Shown one piece after another: positions 8,008 through 15,873 of a stretch of DNA of 64,000 bases (position 1 is its first letter; every line of letters begins with the position of its first letter). Position numbers and translations under genes: made by a program. A model generated the notes under the pieces. The model saw only the letters and a list, made by a program, of their open reading frames with translations. It did no database searches and was not told the origin of the DNA. The stretch is from Clostridium sp. HBUAS56010 (lineage in GTDB: Bacteria; Bacillota; Clostridia; Lachnospirales; Lachnospiraceae), in NCBI RefSeq assembly GCF_007115105.1, contig NZ_SULJ01000007.1:131729-195728 (forward strand), in the 5' to 3' direction.

Positions 8008-11000
8008 TGCCAAAGAATCAGGATATTAAAAAGGTACTCGTTCTTGGCTCAGGTCCGATCATTATCGGCCAGGCAGCAGAATTTGATTATGCCGGAACCC
8101 AGGCGTGCCGCTCCTTGAGAGAGGAAGGTGTGGAGGTTGTTCTTTTAAACTCCAATCCGGCAACCATCATGACAGATAAAGATATTGCGGATAAAGTGTA
8201 CATTGAACCGCTGACTGTTGAAGTGGTAGAACAGCTTATTTTAAAAGAAAAACCAGATAGTGTGCTTCCGACCCTCGGCGGTCAGGCAGGTCTTAATCTT
8301 GCCATGGAGCTGGAAGACAGCGGATTCTTAGAGAAACATCATGTGCGTCTGATCGGAACCACTGCCCTTACGATTAAAAAGGCAGAAGACCGTGAGATGT
8401 TTAAGGAAACCATGGAGAAGATCGGCGAACCGGTTGCTCCTTCTGATATTGTTGAGAATGTAGAAGATGGTCTTAAGATTGCACAGGAGATCGGATATCC
8501 AATCGTGCTTCGTCCTGCTTATACACTTGGTGGTTCCGGCGGCGGAATTGCAGAGAATCCTGCCCAGTGCCGTGAGATTTTAGAGAATGGACTCCGCCTG
8601 TCCCGTGTAGGACAGGTTCTGGTGGAACGCTGCATTGCAGGCTGGAAGGAAATCGAATATGAAGTAATGCGTGACGGAGCAGGGAATGTGATTACCGTAT
8701 GTAATATGGAAAACATTGATCCGGTAGGCGTTCATACCGGAGACAGTATTGTAGTTGCTCCTTCCCAGACTCTTGGAGACAAGGAATACCAGATGCTGCG
8801 TACCTCTGCCTTAAGGATTATCAGCGAACTGGGAATTACCGGAGGCTGTAATGTTCAGTATGCCCTTCACCCGGAGAGTTTTGAATACTGTGTCATTGAA
8901 GTAAATCCTCGTGTAAGCCGTTCTTCTGCACTGGCATCAAAAGCAACCGGATATCCCATTGCAAAAGTTGCTGCTAAGATTGCCCTTGGCTATACTCTTG
9001 ATGAGATTAAGAATGCGGTAACAAAGAAGACTTATGCCAGCTTTGAACCGATGCTTGATTACTGTGTAGTCAAGATGCCCCGCCTTCCATTTGATAAATT
9101 CTTAAGTGCCAAGAGAACGCTTGGAACCCAGATGAAGGCAACTGGAGAAGTTATGAGTATCTGTACCAGTTTTGAAGGCGGACTGATGAAAGCGATCCGG
9201 TCCCTGGAACAGCATGTGGACAGTCTGCTGTCTTATGACTTTACTGGTCTGACAGAGGAAGAACTGACAGAAACCCTTCATCTTGTTGATGACAGAAGAA
9301 TCTGGGTGATTGCAGAAGCACTCCGCAGAGGATTCACTTATGAAACCATTCATGAGATTACAAAGGTTGATGTGTGGTTTATTGATAAACTTGCCATTCT
9401 TGTAGAGATGGAAGATGCTTTGAAAAAAGGACCTCTGACCATTGATCTTTTAAAAGAAGCAAAGCGTCTGGAATTCCCGGATACGGTAATCTCAAAACTG
9501 ACCGGAGTTTCTCAGGAAGAGATTCGTCAGATGAGAAAAGACAATCAGATTGTAGCTGCCTTTAAGATGGTAGATACCTGTGCGGCTGAGTTTGAGGCAG
9601 AGACACCATATTACTATTCCTGCTTTGGAAGTGAGAATGAGGCGGTTCAGACTTCCGGAAGAAAAAAAGTTCTGGTTCTTGGTTCCGGTCCGATCCGAAT
9701 CGGGCAGGGAATTGAATTCGACTTCTGTTCCGTTCACAGCACCTGGAGTTTCAGCAAAGAAGGATATGAGACAATTATTGTCAACAACAATCCCGAGACA
9801 GTAAGTACGGATTTTGATATTGCAGATAAGCTTTATTTTGAGCCTTTGACTCCGGAAGATGTGGAGAGCATTGTTGATATTGAAAAACCAGACGGAGCAG
9901 TGGTGCAGTTTGGCGGACAGACAGCAATTAAGCTGACAGAAGCACTGATGAAGATGGGCGTGCCCATTCTTGGTACGGCAGCAGAAGATGTGGACGCAGC
10001 AGAGGACCGGGAATTATTTGATAAAATTCTGGAAGAATGCCAGATTCCAAGACCGGCAGGTCAGACTGTATTTACAGCAGAAGAGGCGAAGAAAGTTGCC
10101 AATGAGCTGGGATACCCTGTACTGGTAAGACCTTCCTATGTACTGGGCGGACAGGGAATGCAGATTGCCATCTCCGATGAAGATGTGGAAGAATTTATCG
10201 GAATCATCAATCAGATTGCTCAGGAACACCCGATTCTGGTTGATAAATACATTATGGGAAAAGAGATTGAAGTAGATGCGGTCTGTGACGGGGAAGATAT
10301 ATTAATTCCTGGTATCATGGAACACATTGAACGTGCAGGTGTCCATTCAGGGGACAGTATATCAGTGTACCCGGCTCAAAGCATTGATGAGGAAATTAAA
10401 GAAAAGCTGGTTGAGTATACCAGAAGACTTGCAAGAGCCCTTCACGTAAAAGGAATGATTAACATTCAGTTCATCGTAAGCGGAAGTGATGTTTATGTCA
10501 TCGAAGTGAATCCACGTTCTTCCCGTACGGTTCCTTATATCAGCAAAGTGACCGGAATTCCAATCGTTCCGTTGGCAACAAGAGTGATCTGCGGACATAC
10601 GATCAGGGAACTTGGTTATGAGCCTGGGCTTCAGCCGGAAGCAGATTATATTGCTGTGAAGATGCCGGTATTCTCCTTTGAAAAGATTCGTGGTGCTGAT
10701 GTAAATTTGGGACCAGAGATGAAATCCACAGGAGAGTGTCTTGGAATTGCAAAGACATTTAATGAAGCACTGTACAAGGCATTTGCCGGCGCAGGAATTA
10801 AGATGCCAAAGCATAAAAACATGATTATTACGGTGAAGGAATCTGACAAAGAAGAGATCATTGACATTGCAAGAAGATTTCAGGCACAGGGATACAAGAT
10901 TTTCTCCACCTCAGGTACTGCCAAAGTCCTGAATCAGAATGGAGTGAAAGCTCTTATGGTTAGAAAGCTGGAGCAGGAATCACCCAATCTTTTAGATCTG

Positions 11001-11210
11001 ATTCTGGGTCATGAGATTGATCTGGTCATTGATACACCACCTCAGGGTGCGGACCGGAGCAGAGATGGATTTGTTATCAGAAGGAATGCGATTGAAACAG
11101 GTGTAACGGTTCTGACTTCTTTGGACACAGCAGCAGCGTTAGTGACCAGTATGGAAAACAGGGCAAAAGAACTGACTCTCATTGACATTGCACAGGTAAA
11201 GAATATATAA
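8007..11210 (+). CDS. carB: Carbamoyl-phosphate synthase large subunit
   Basis: A 1067-residue full-length CarB. It shows the two homologous halves: the first begins KVLVLGSGPIIIGQAAEFDY and the second KVLVLGSGPIRIGQGIEFDF near residue 555. Each half carries an ATP-grasp domain (RPAYTLGGSGGG and RPSYVLGGQGMQ), one for carboxyphosphate and one for carbamate phosphorylation. The C-terminal MGS-like domain (FSTSGTAKVL, VIDTPPQG) is the usual site of allosteric control by UMP and ornithine. It is translationally coupled to carA and followed by a small unknown gene 13 bases on. Confidence 0.97.
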   Translation: MPKNQDIKKVLVLGSGPIIIGQAAEFDYAGTQACRSLREEGVEVVLLNSNPATIMTDKDIADKVYIEPLTVEVVEQLILKEKPDSVLPTLGGQAGLNLAMELEDSGFLEKHHVRLIGTTALTIKKAEDREMFKETMEKIGEPVAPSDIVENVEDGLKIAQEIGYPIVLRPAYTLGGSGGGIAENPAQCREILENGLRLSRVGQVLVERCIAGWKEIEYEVMRDGAGNVITVCNMENIDPVGVHTGDSIVVAPSQTLGDKEYQMLRTSALRIISELGITGGCNVQYALHPESFEYCVIEVNPRVSRSSALASKATGYPIAKVAAKIALGYTLDEIKNAVTKKTYASFEPMLDYCVVKMPRLPFDKFLSAKRTLGTQMKATGEVMSICTSFEGGLMKAIRSLEQHVDSLLSYDFTGLTEEELTETLHLVDDRRIWVIAEALRRGFTYETIHEITKVDVWFIDKLAILVEMEDALKKGPLTIDLLKEAKRLEFPDTVISKLTGVSQEEIRQMRKDNQIVAAFKMVDTCAAEFEAETPYYYSCFGSENEAVQTSGRKKVLVLGSGPIRIGQGIEFDFCSVHSTWSFSKEGYETIIVNNNPETVSTDFDIADKLYFEPLTPEDVESIVDIEKPDGAVVQFGGQTAIKLTEALMKMGVPILGTAAEDVDAAEDRELFDKILEECQIPRPAGQTVFTAEEAKKVANELGYPVLVRPSYVLGGQGMQIAISDEDVEEFIGIINQIAQEHPILVDKYIMGKEIEVDAVCDGEDILIPGIMEHIERAGVHSGDSISVYPAQSIDEEIKEKLVEYTRRLARALHVKGMINIQFIVSGSDVYVIEVNPRSSRTVPYISKVTGIPIVPLATRVICGHTIRELGYEPGLQPEADYIAVKMPVFSFEKIRGADVNLGPEMKSTGECLGIAKTFNEALYKAFAGAGIKMPKHKNMIITVKESDKEEIIDIARRFQAQGYKIFSTSGTAKVLNQNGVKALMVRKLEQESPNLLDLILGHEIDLVIDTPPQGADRSRDGFVIRRNAIETGVTVLTSLDTAAALVTSMENRAKELTLIDIAQVKNI

Positions 11211-11223
11211 GGATTGTGATATT

Positions 11224-11535
11224 ATGATATTTTCCATCAACAAACAGGCGGTAGAGATAAAAACCAGATTTGAGAAAGCACCTCTGACTTCTCCTAATGA
11301 AGCATGTGCAGCTATGGGAATGCTCTATAAGATATATGGTCTTTCTGTTCCTCAAAAAAGGGATACAGTAAGCCAGATGAAAGAGGATTTCCATGCAGCG
11401 GTAAAAGATCTTCCCGTACCCTCGGAGTTTGCTGCAAAGATCATAACACTTCTTGATGACTATTATAAGGAAGATGTCGTTACCGATGAGATTTATGAAC
11501 TGTTAAAATACAGTTATGACGAGCAGAAATCCTAA
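11224..11535 (+). CDS. Hypothetical protein downstream of carB
   Basis: A 103-residue soluble protein I do not recognise. It is mixed alpha/beta by eye, with a start MIFSINKQAVEIKTRFEKAP and a helix-rich C-terminal half (FAAKIITLLDDYYKEDVVTDEIYELLKYS). It lies 13 bases after carB, with ATATT before the ATG and GGATTGTGAT as a weak ribosome site, and is closed by the terminator at 11548, so it belongs to the car operon. No metal-binding cysteines, signal peptide or membrane segment is visible. Confidence 0.7.
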   Translation: MIFSINKQAVEIKTRFEKAPLTSPNEACAAMGMLYKIYGLSVPQKRDTVSQMKEDFHAAVKDLPVPSEFAAKIITLLDDYYKEDVVTDEIYELLKYSYDEQKS

Positions 11536-11547
11536 ATGTAAAACAAG

Positions 11548-11590
11548 AAAAAGGCCGGAGCAGGAGCGTATCCTGGTTCCGGTCTTTTTC
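11548..11590. terminator. Bidirectional terminator between car operon and cotJC
   Basis: GGCCGGA (11553) pairs with TCCGGTC (11577), with an inner CAGGA/TCCTG stem, A-rich on the left and TTTTT on the right. Confidence 0.85.
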
Positions 11591-11594
11591 CTTG

Positions 11595-12215
11595 TTATTG
11601 CCCCTGTTTTTTCACAAACTGTTTATCAAATTCCGGGTTAAAATAATAAAAGTTTTTGGAATCCAGATCGGATTTGATCTTTTCCAGCGCCTCTCCGAAT
11701 CGCTGGAAATGCACCACTTCTCTTGCACGAAGAAATTTAAGCGGCTCTCTTATTTCTGGATTAGGAATAATACGGATCAGATTGTCGTAAGTGGTTCTGG
11801 CTTTCTGTTCTGCGGCAAGATCTTCAGTTAAATCGGCAATGGCACAGCCTTTTGACTGAAACTCACAGGCATTAAATGGAACACCTGCTGCGGCAGTAGG
11901 CCAGATTCCTGTGGTATGGTCTACATAGTAAGCATCAAAGCCCGCAGTTTTTGCCTGCTCTGCTGTGAGGTTTTTTGTAAGCTGGTAGACAATGGAACAG
12001 ATTATTTCAAGATGTCCCAATTCCTCTGTCCCAATGTCTGTTAAAAGTCCGCCGACTTCTTTGCATGGCATGGTGTATCTTTGGGAAAGATATCGCATAG
12101 ATGCAGCTAATTCTCCGTCAGGGCCGCCAAACTGTGTGATGATAAGAGAAGCTGTCTTGGGACAGGTTTCTGTGATATTTACTGGAAATTGAAGTCTTTT
12201 TTCATAATTCCACAT
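11595..12215 (-). CDS. cotJC: Spore coat protein CotJC, manganese catalase family
   Basis: A 206-residue protein of the CotJC/manganese catalase family. The ferritin-like fold shows its metal-ligand motifs in GTEELGHLEII, DLAAEQKARTTYDNL and LRAREVVHFQRF, giving the paired Glu/His sites expected for a di-manganese centre. In spore formers these proteins are part of the inner coat and may remove peroxide. It is the last gene of cotJABC on the minus strand; its ATG overlaps the cotJB stop. Catalase activity is inferred from relatives such as clostridial CotCB/CotD. Confidence 0.93.
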   Translation of the reverse strand: MWNYEKRLQFPVNITETCPKTASLIITQFGGPDGELAASMRYLSQRYTMPCKEVGGLLTDIGTEELGHLEIICSIVYQLTKNLTAEQAKTAGFDAYYVDHTTGIWPTAAAGVPFNACEFQSKGCAIADLTEDLAAEQKARTTYDNLIRIIPNPEIREPLKFLRAREVVHFQRFGEALEKIKSDLDSKNFYYFNPEFDKQFVKKQGQ

Positions 12216-12511
12216 TATAAGGTACCTCCTTCCCAGGGCAGAGGACCATCGGTCCAGGTAAAATGCTTCTGCCCGGCATATTTTGTATTGGTCTGGCTTT
12301 TGTTATTGGTATCCGGGCATACACAATCTACGGTGAGAGGTTCAAAATTCTCTGCAAAAGTTTGTAAAAGCTGTTTTTTCTGTTCTTTTGCCTGAGAGAA
12401 TGCTGTCAATGCCTGCTCATCAAGAGGGTGAGTATCCAGATATAACGTTAAGTCGCTTACGGTAAAGCTGATTTCTGTTAATTGCTTTAAAAGACTGTTT
12501 CGATCTGTCAT
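12215..12511 (-). CDS. cotJB: Spore coat protein CotJB
   Basis: A 98-residue protein with the CotJB pattern: an N-terminal helix (LLKQLTEISFTVSDLTLYLDTHP), DEQALTAF, and a C-terminal WTDGPLPWEGG. The final WPWEGG-like tail is typical for the family. CotJB is a small coat component whose stability depends on CotJC and CotJA. The ATG at 12511 overlaps the end of cotJA and the TAA end overlaps cotJC, so the three are tightly coupled. Confidence 0.92.
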   Translation of the reverse strand: MTDRNSLLKQLTEISFTVSDLTLYLDTHPLDEQALTAFSQAKEQKKQLLQTFAENFEPLTVDCVCPDTNNKSQTNTKYAGQKHFTWTDGPLPWEGGTL

Positions 12512-12708
12512 TATTTGTCACCTCCTGTTGCGTAAAAAGGGAGATTAAGACTTGGGAAGATCGTCCCGTTTTTTAATGCTGTTACAGGATCATATGGCTG
12601 TTCCCAAGGCTGCATGGGTATGGTTGCAATCGCCAGTTGTACGGACGCACTTGGAGTTGCAGGAATTCCTTTTGAAGAGTCACAACCGCATGATGGGCAT
12701 GAATTCAT
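12511..12708 (-). CDS. cotJA: Spore coat associated protein CotJA
   Basis: A 65-residue CotJA with the family core PLFVP-like segment replaced by LAIATIPMQPWEQPYDPVTALKNGTIFPSLNLPFY, the proline-rich stretch that marks this family. The N-terminus carries two CxxC-like cysteines (CPSCGCDSSKG), a common addition in clostridia. It is the first gene of cotJABC. ATG at 12708 follows AAAGGAG on the minus strand. Expression is expected in the mother cell under sigma E; I could not identify a convincing sigma E promoter in the 200 bases upstream. Confidence 0.88.
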   Translation of the reverse strand: MNSCPSCGCDSSKGIPATPSASVQLAIATIPMQPWEQPYDPVTALKNGTIFPSLNLPFYATGGDK

Positions 12709-12909
12709 AATAACACTCCTTTCAGTTCAATCATTTATGATAAATGCTTCCTTTTTAGTATTAACGGTCAAATGAAAAATACCTTACAAAAATTCTCCCA
12801 TTTAAACCACCTTCATGTTATTGTAATAAATGGAAAAATGAAATATAATAAAGTAGAGTGTTCGGATAAGGAAGAATAGGAAAAGAAAAAAAGACGGGAG
12901 AGCAGAAGT

Positions 12910-13830
12910 TTGAGTGACAAAAAGTTTGCAGTATTGATTGATTCTGATAACATTTCAGCAAAGTATATTACATGTATTCTGGATGAGATGACAAAATATG
13001 GTGTCATTACTTACAAAAGGATTTATGGGGATTGGACAAGCAGCCAGATGGGCAAGTGGAAGCTGGAACTCTTGGAGAATTCTATTATACCCATTCAGCA
13101 GTTTTCCAATACGGTTGGAAAGAATGCTACAGATTCTGCATTGATTATTGATGCAATGGATCTTCTTTATACCGATCATGTGGATGGTTTTTGCATCGTA
13201 TCCAGTGATAGTGATTTTACCCGACTGGCAAGCAGACTTCGGGAATCCGGTAAGGAAGTGATTGGTATGGGAGAAGAAAAGACACCCAAGTCGTTCCGTG
13301 CGGCTTGTACCGTGTTTACCAATCTGGAAGTTCTTCTTGATCAGGATGAAGAAGGCACAGGCGGTGGTGCCATCGGCAAAGAAGTCATTGAACAGGATAT
13401 TGCTTCTATAATATTGGAAAACGACGACAGGAATAAAGCAACCGGGCTGGGAGAGATCGGCAACCGCCTGGTGAAAAAATACTCTGATTTTGATGTGCGG
13501 AATTACGGTTACAGCTCTTTGTCCAAATTTTTAGAGGAGATGGATAGTTTTGAACTGAGGAGATCCAACAATGTGGTAACCGTCCGTATGAAAGATAATC
13601 GTACAAAGCGTCAGGAGCTTGATGATTATGCTATTAAATTAGTAAAAGGCAATGGGAAAAACGGCATGGAATTAGCCGCTCTTGGCAATGGGATGCACCG
13701 TAAGTTCACGGATTTTAAAGTGAAAGATTATGGATATTCCACTTTTTCCAAATTTGTACACAGTATTGTACAACTGGAAGTTCGGGAAACCAGGAATAAC
13801 AGCAAAGCAGTATTTTTGAAAAGTAATTAA
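12910..13830 (+). CDS. NYN-domain ribonuclease-like protein with two OST-HTH/LOTUS domains
   Basis: The N-terminal 150 residues form a NYN (LabA/DUF88, PIN-like) domain: LIDSDNIS gives the first acidic residues, NATDSALIIDAMDLL the middle ones, and SSDSDFTRLASRLRESG the last acidic cluster. Two LOTUS domains follow, at about 160-225 and 237-300, each with the ...FxVxxYGYSSLSKFLEE pattern (DVRNYGYSSLSKF, KVKDYGYSTFSKF). LOTUS modules bind RNA, including G-rich and G-quadruplex RNA. The protein is thus likely an RNA-directed nuclease or RNA-binding regulator. TTG at 12910 lies nine bases after GGGAG. It stands alone, divergent from cotJA. Confidence 0.85.
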   Translation: MSDKKFAVLIDSDNISAKYITCILDEMTKYGVITYKRIYGDWTSSQMGKWKLELLENSIIPIQQFSNTVGKNATDSALIIDAMDLLYTDHVDGFCIVSSDSDFTRLASRLRESGKEVIGMGEEKTPKSFRAACTVFTNLEVLLDQDEEGTGGGAIGKEVIEQDIASIILENDDRNKATGLGEIGNRLVKKYSDFDVRNYGYSSLSKFLEEMDSFELRRSNNVVTVRMKDNRTKRQELDDYAIKLVKGNGKNGMELAALGNGMHRKFTDFKVKDYGYSTFSKFVHSIVQLEVRETRNNSKAVFLKSN

Positions 13831-13831
13831 T

Positions 13832-13868
13832 CTTTTACCGCCTGGAAGCGGTATTTCCAGGCGGTAAA
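13832..13868 (+). terminator. Strong hairpin after the NYN gene
   Basis: TTTACCGCCTGGAA pairs with TTCCAGGCGGTAAA around a short GCGGTA loop. There is no U run after it, so it may be a stability element rather than a classic terminator. Confidence 0.5.
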
Positions 13869-13954
13869 TATAAGCGTTAAATGAGGGGAAACCCTTATAG
13901 AATCAAGGCTTTTCCAGGAAGGGAGAAAAAAGGAAAAAAATTGACAAAAAAGTG

Positions 13955-13983
13955 TTGACAATTAATACAATTCATATTATACT
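13955..13983 (+). promoter_or_regulatory. Strong sigma A promoter of the tRNA pair
   Basis: TTGACA (13955-13960), 17-base spacer, TATACT (13978-13983), 46 bases before tRNA-Val. Confidence 0.85.
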
Positions 13984-14028
13984 AATGAAGCAGTCGGGAA
14001 CGGAGCAATAATAACCCTGACAAGCACT

Positions 14029-14101
14029 GGGATCTTAGCTCAGCTGGGAGAGCATCTGCCTTACAAGCAGAGGGTCACAGGTTCGAGCCCTGTAGGTCCC
14101 A
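14029..14101 (+). tRNA. tRNA-Val (TAC)
   Basis: A full cloverleaf can be drawn: acceptor GGGATCT/AGGTCCC, D stem GCTC/AGC, anticodon stem TCTGC/GCAGA with loop CTTACAA (anticodon TAC), T stem ACAGG/CCTGT with loop TTCGAGC. The CCA end is not encoded. It forms one transcript with the tRNA-Met that follows. Confidence 0.95.
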
Positions 14102-14133
14102 TTAGCAGAAACTTATCTGCTTCAATTAAATAT

Positions 14134-14207
14134 GGCGGAATAGCTCAGTTGGCTAGAGCACACGGTTCATACCCGTGGTGTCGAGAGTTCAAATCTCCCT
14201 TCCGCTA
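14134..14207 (+). tRNA. tRNA-Met (CAT), elongator type
   Basis: Acceptor GGCGGAA/TTCCGCT, anticodon stem CACGG/CCGTG with loop TTCATAC (anticodon CAT), T loop TTCAAAT. The anticodon stem lacks the three G-C pairs of initiators, and base pair 1-72 is G-U, so it is an elongator; an isoleucine tRNA modified by TilS is possible but less likely. CCA is not encoded. Confidence 0.92.
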
Positions 14208-14212
14208 TTAAA

Positions 14213-14248
14213 AACTCTGTAATCTTTGATTACAGGGTATTTTTTTTG
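14213..14248 (+). terminator. Terminator of the tRNA transcript
   Basis: CTCTGTAATC pairs with GATTACAGGG, followed by TATTTTTTTT. Confidence 0.85.
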
Positions 14249-14343
14249 CTTTAACAGGAACAGACGTGCTTTTTCCATTTTTTTTATATTCATTTCTGCC
14301 TTTTTATGATATACTAACAGATAGCAAAAAGTGGAGGGATTCC

Positions 14344-15270
14344 ATGTATAATTTTATTGTAAACCCCAACTCACGCTGCGGTCATGGACTCAGAATCTGG
14401 AGAAAGCTTGAGACCATATTAAGGACCTCAGGCGTGGAATACCAGGCTTTTTTAACGGAGAAGCCGGGTGATGCAAGAACCTTTGCAGCACAGTTGACAA
14501 AAGGCTGTAAAGAATCCAGCATTATCATAGCAGTAGGCGGAGATGGGACGGTAAACGAAATCTTAGATGGGCTTTCCTTCTGTGGTTCTATTACACTAGG
14601 GTATATTCCTGCCGGATCAGGCAATGATCTGGCAAGAAGCTTAAAGTTGCCTAAAAATCCGGTGAAGTGTCTGAAAAAGATATTAAAACCGAAGTATTTT
14701 AAACTGATGGATTACGGAGTTCTCTCTTATGGAGATGGAGAGGTCTCTCACAGACGGTTTATTGTAAGTGCCGGAATTGGTATGGATGCGGCTGTCTGCC
14801 ATAACCTGTTATTTTCAAAATCCAAAGGCTGGTTTCATAAGCTTCATATAGGACGTCTGGCTTATCTTCTTATTGGGATAAAACAACTGTCTCTGGCAAA
14901 ACCGGCAAAAGGATATATTCTTCTTGACGGTGTTCAGAAGGTGGAATTTAACCATGTGTATTTTATATCTGCACATATCCATCCATATGAAGGCGGAGGA
15001 TTTAAGTTCGCTCCCGATGCGAATTTTGAGGATGGGAAACTGACTGTCTGCATGATGAATAACAGAAAGAAACGAAAGCTGATCCCAGTTTTAGTCTGCT
15101 CCCTTTTAGGGAGAAAATCGTCGAATGCAGGGATCCGTTTTTATACCTGCGGGGAAATTGCTGTTTACATGGAACATCCGATGGCAGTTCATGTCGACGG
15201 AGAAAGCTGCTTTTGCCAGAACAATATAGAGATTCAATGTATCAGTAAAAAATTGCGTGTGATTGTCTAG
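14344..15270 (+). CDS. Diacylglycerol kinase family lipid kinase
   Basis: A 308-residue lipid kinase of the DagK/YegS/BmrU group, which phosphorylates diacylglycerol or a related lipid for phospholipid recycling. Visible marks: NPNSRCGHG at the start, the GGDGTVNEI nucleotide loop, PAGSGNDLARSL, and the C-terminal beta sandwich with HVDGE. ATG at 14344 follows GGAGGG; the longer frame from 14266 would lie upstream of that site and inside the promoter area. The exact lipid is not readable. It is followed 33 bases later by ispF and may share its transcript. Confidence 0.88.
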   Translation: MYNFIVNPNSRCGHGLRIWRKLETILRTSGVEYQAFLTEKPGDARTFAAQLTKGCKESSIIIAVGGDGTVNEILDGLSFCGSITLGYIPAGSGNDLARSLKLPKNPVKCLKKILKPKYFKLMDYGVLSYGDGEVSHRRFIVSAGIGMDAAVCHNLLFSKSKGWFHKLHIGRLAYLLIGIKQLSLAKPAKGYILLDGVQKVEFNHVYFISAHIHPYEGGGFKFAPDANFEDGKLTVCMMNNRKKRKLIPVLVCSLLGRKSSNAGIRFYTCGEIAVYMEHPMAVHVDGESCFCQNNIEIQCISKKLRVIV

Positions 15271-15303
15271 CAATGTTTGTATATATATAAGAAAGGAATA
15301 ATT

Positions 15304-15846
15304 ATGAGAATTGGACAGGGATATGATGTTCATAAATTAGTAGAAGGAAGAGATCTGATTATCGGCGGAGTGAATATTCCCTATGAAAAAGGGCTTTTAG
15401 GTCATTCAGATGCCGATGTGCTGATTCATGCGGTTATAGATGCGTTATTTGGTGCTGCAGGCTTAGGAGATATTGGTGAGCATTTCCCGGATGGGGATTC
15501 CAGGTATAAAGATGTATCCAGTATGGAACTTTTAAAGCAGACAGCAGGAATTTTAGAAGAACAGGGCTATATTATTGAGAATATTGATTCCACTGTGATT
15601 GCACAGAAGCCTAAGTTGTTAACTTACCGTCCCCAGATGGCAGAGAATATTGCGGATGCGCTGAATCTGCCGGTAAAAAAGGTGAATGTAAAGGCAACTA
15701 CAGAAGAAGGACTTGGATTTACCGGAAGCGGAGAAGGGATTGCCGCCCAGGCTGTCACTCTTCTTACATCAGTGGAAGATTACTGCTATGATGAGCAGAT
15801 CATGAAACCAGATTGCGGCAGTTGCGGAGGCTGCTGTCACAGATAG
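15304..15846 (+). CDS. ispF: 2-C-methyl-D-erythritol 2,4-cyclodiphosphate synthase with Cys-rich tail
   Basis: IspF makes the cyclic diphosphate of the MEP isoprenoid pathway. The family core is complete: [11 protein letters not shown] supplies the zinc Asp and His, [11 protein letters not shown] the third ligand and neighbour, and [11 protein letters not shown] the CDP pocket. At 180 residues it exceeds the usual 155-160 because of a C-terminal tail after the normal end, [19 protein letters not shown], with four cysteines in a C-x2-C-x2-CC arrangement. ATG at 15304 follows AAAGGA. It begins the ispF-cysS-mrnC-rlmB run, an order also seen in other Firmicutes. Confidence 0.95.
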   Translation: MRIGQGYDVHKLVEGRDLIIGGVNIPYEKGLLGHSDADVLIHAVIDALFGAAGLGDIGEHFPDGDSRYKDVSSMELLKQTAGILEEQGYIIENIDSTVIAQKPKLLTYRPQMAENIADALNLPVKKVNVKATTEEGLGFTGSGEGIAAQAVTLLTSVEDYCYDEQIMKPDCGSCGGCCHR

Positions 15847-15873
15847 GAACGAAGTCAGATGGAAGGAGATATT

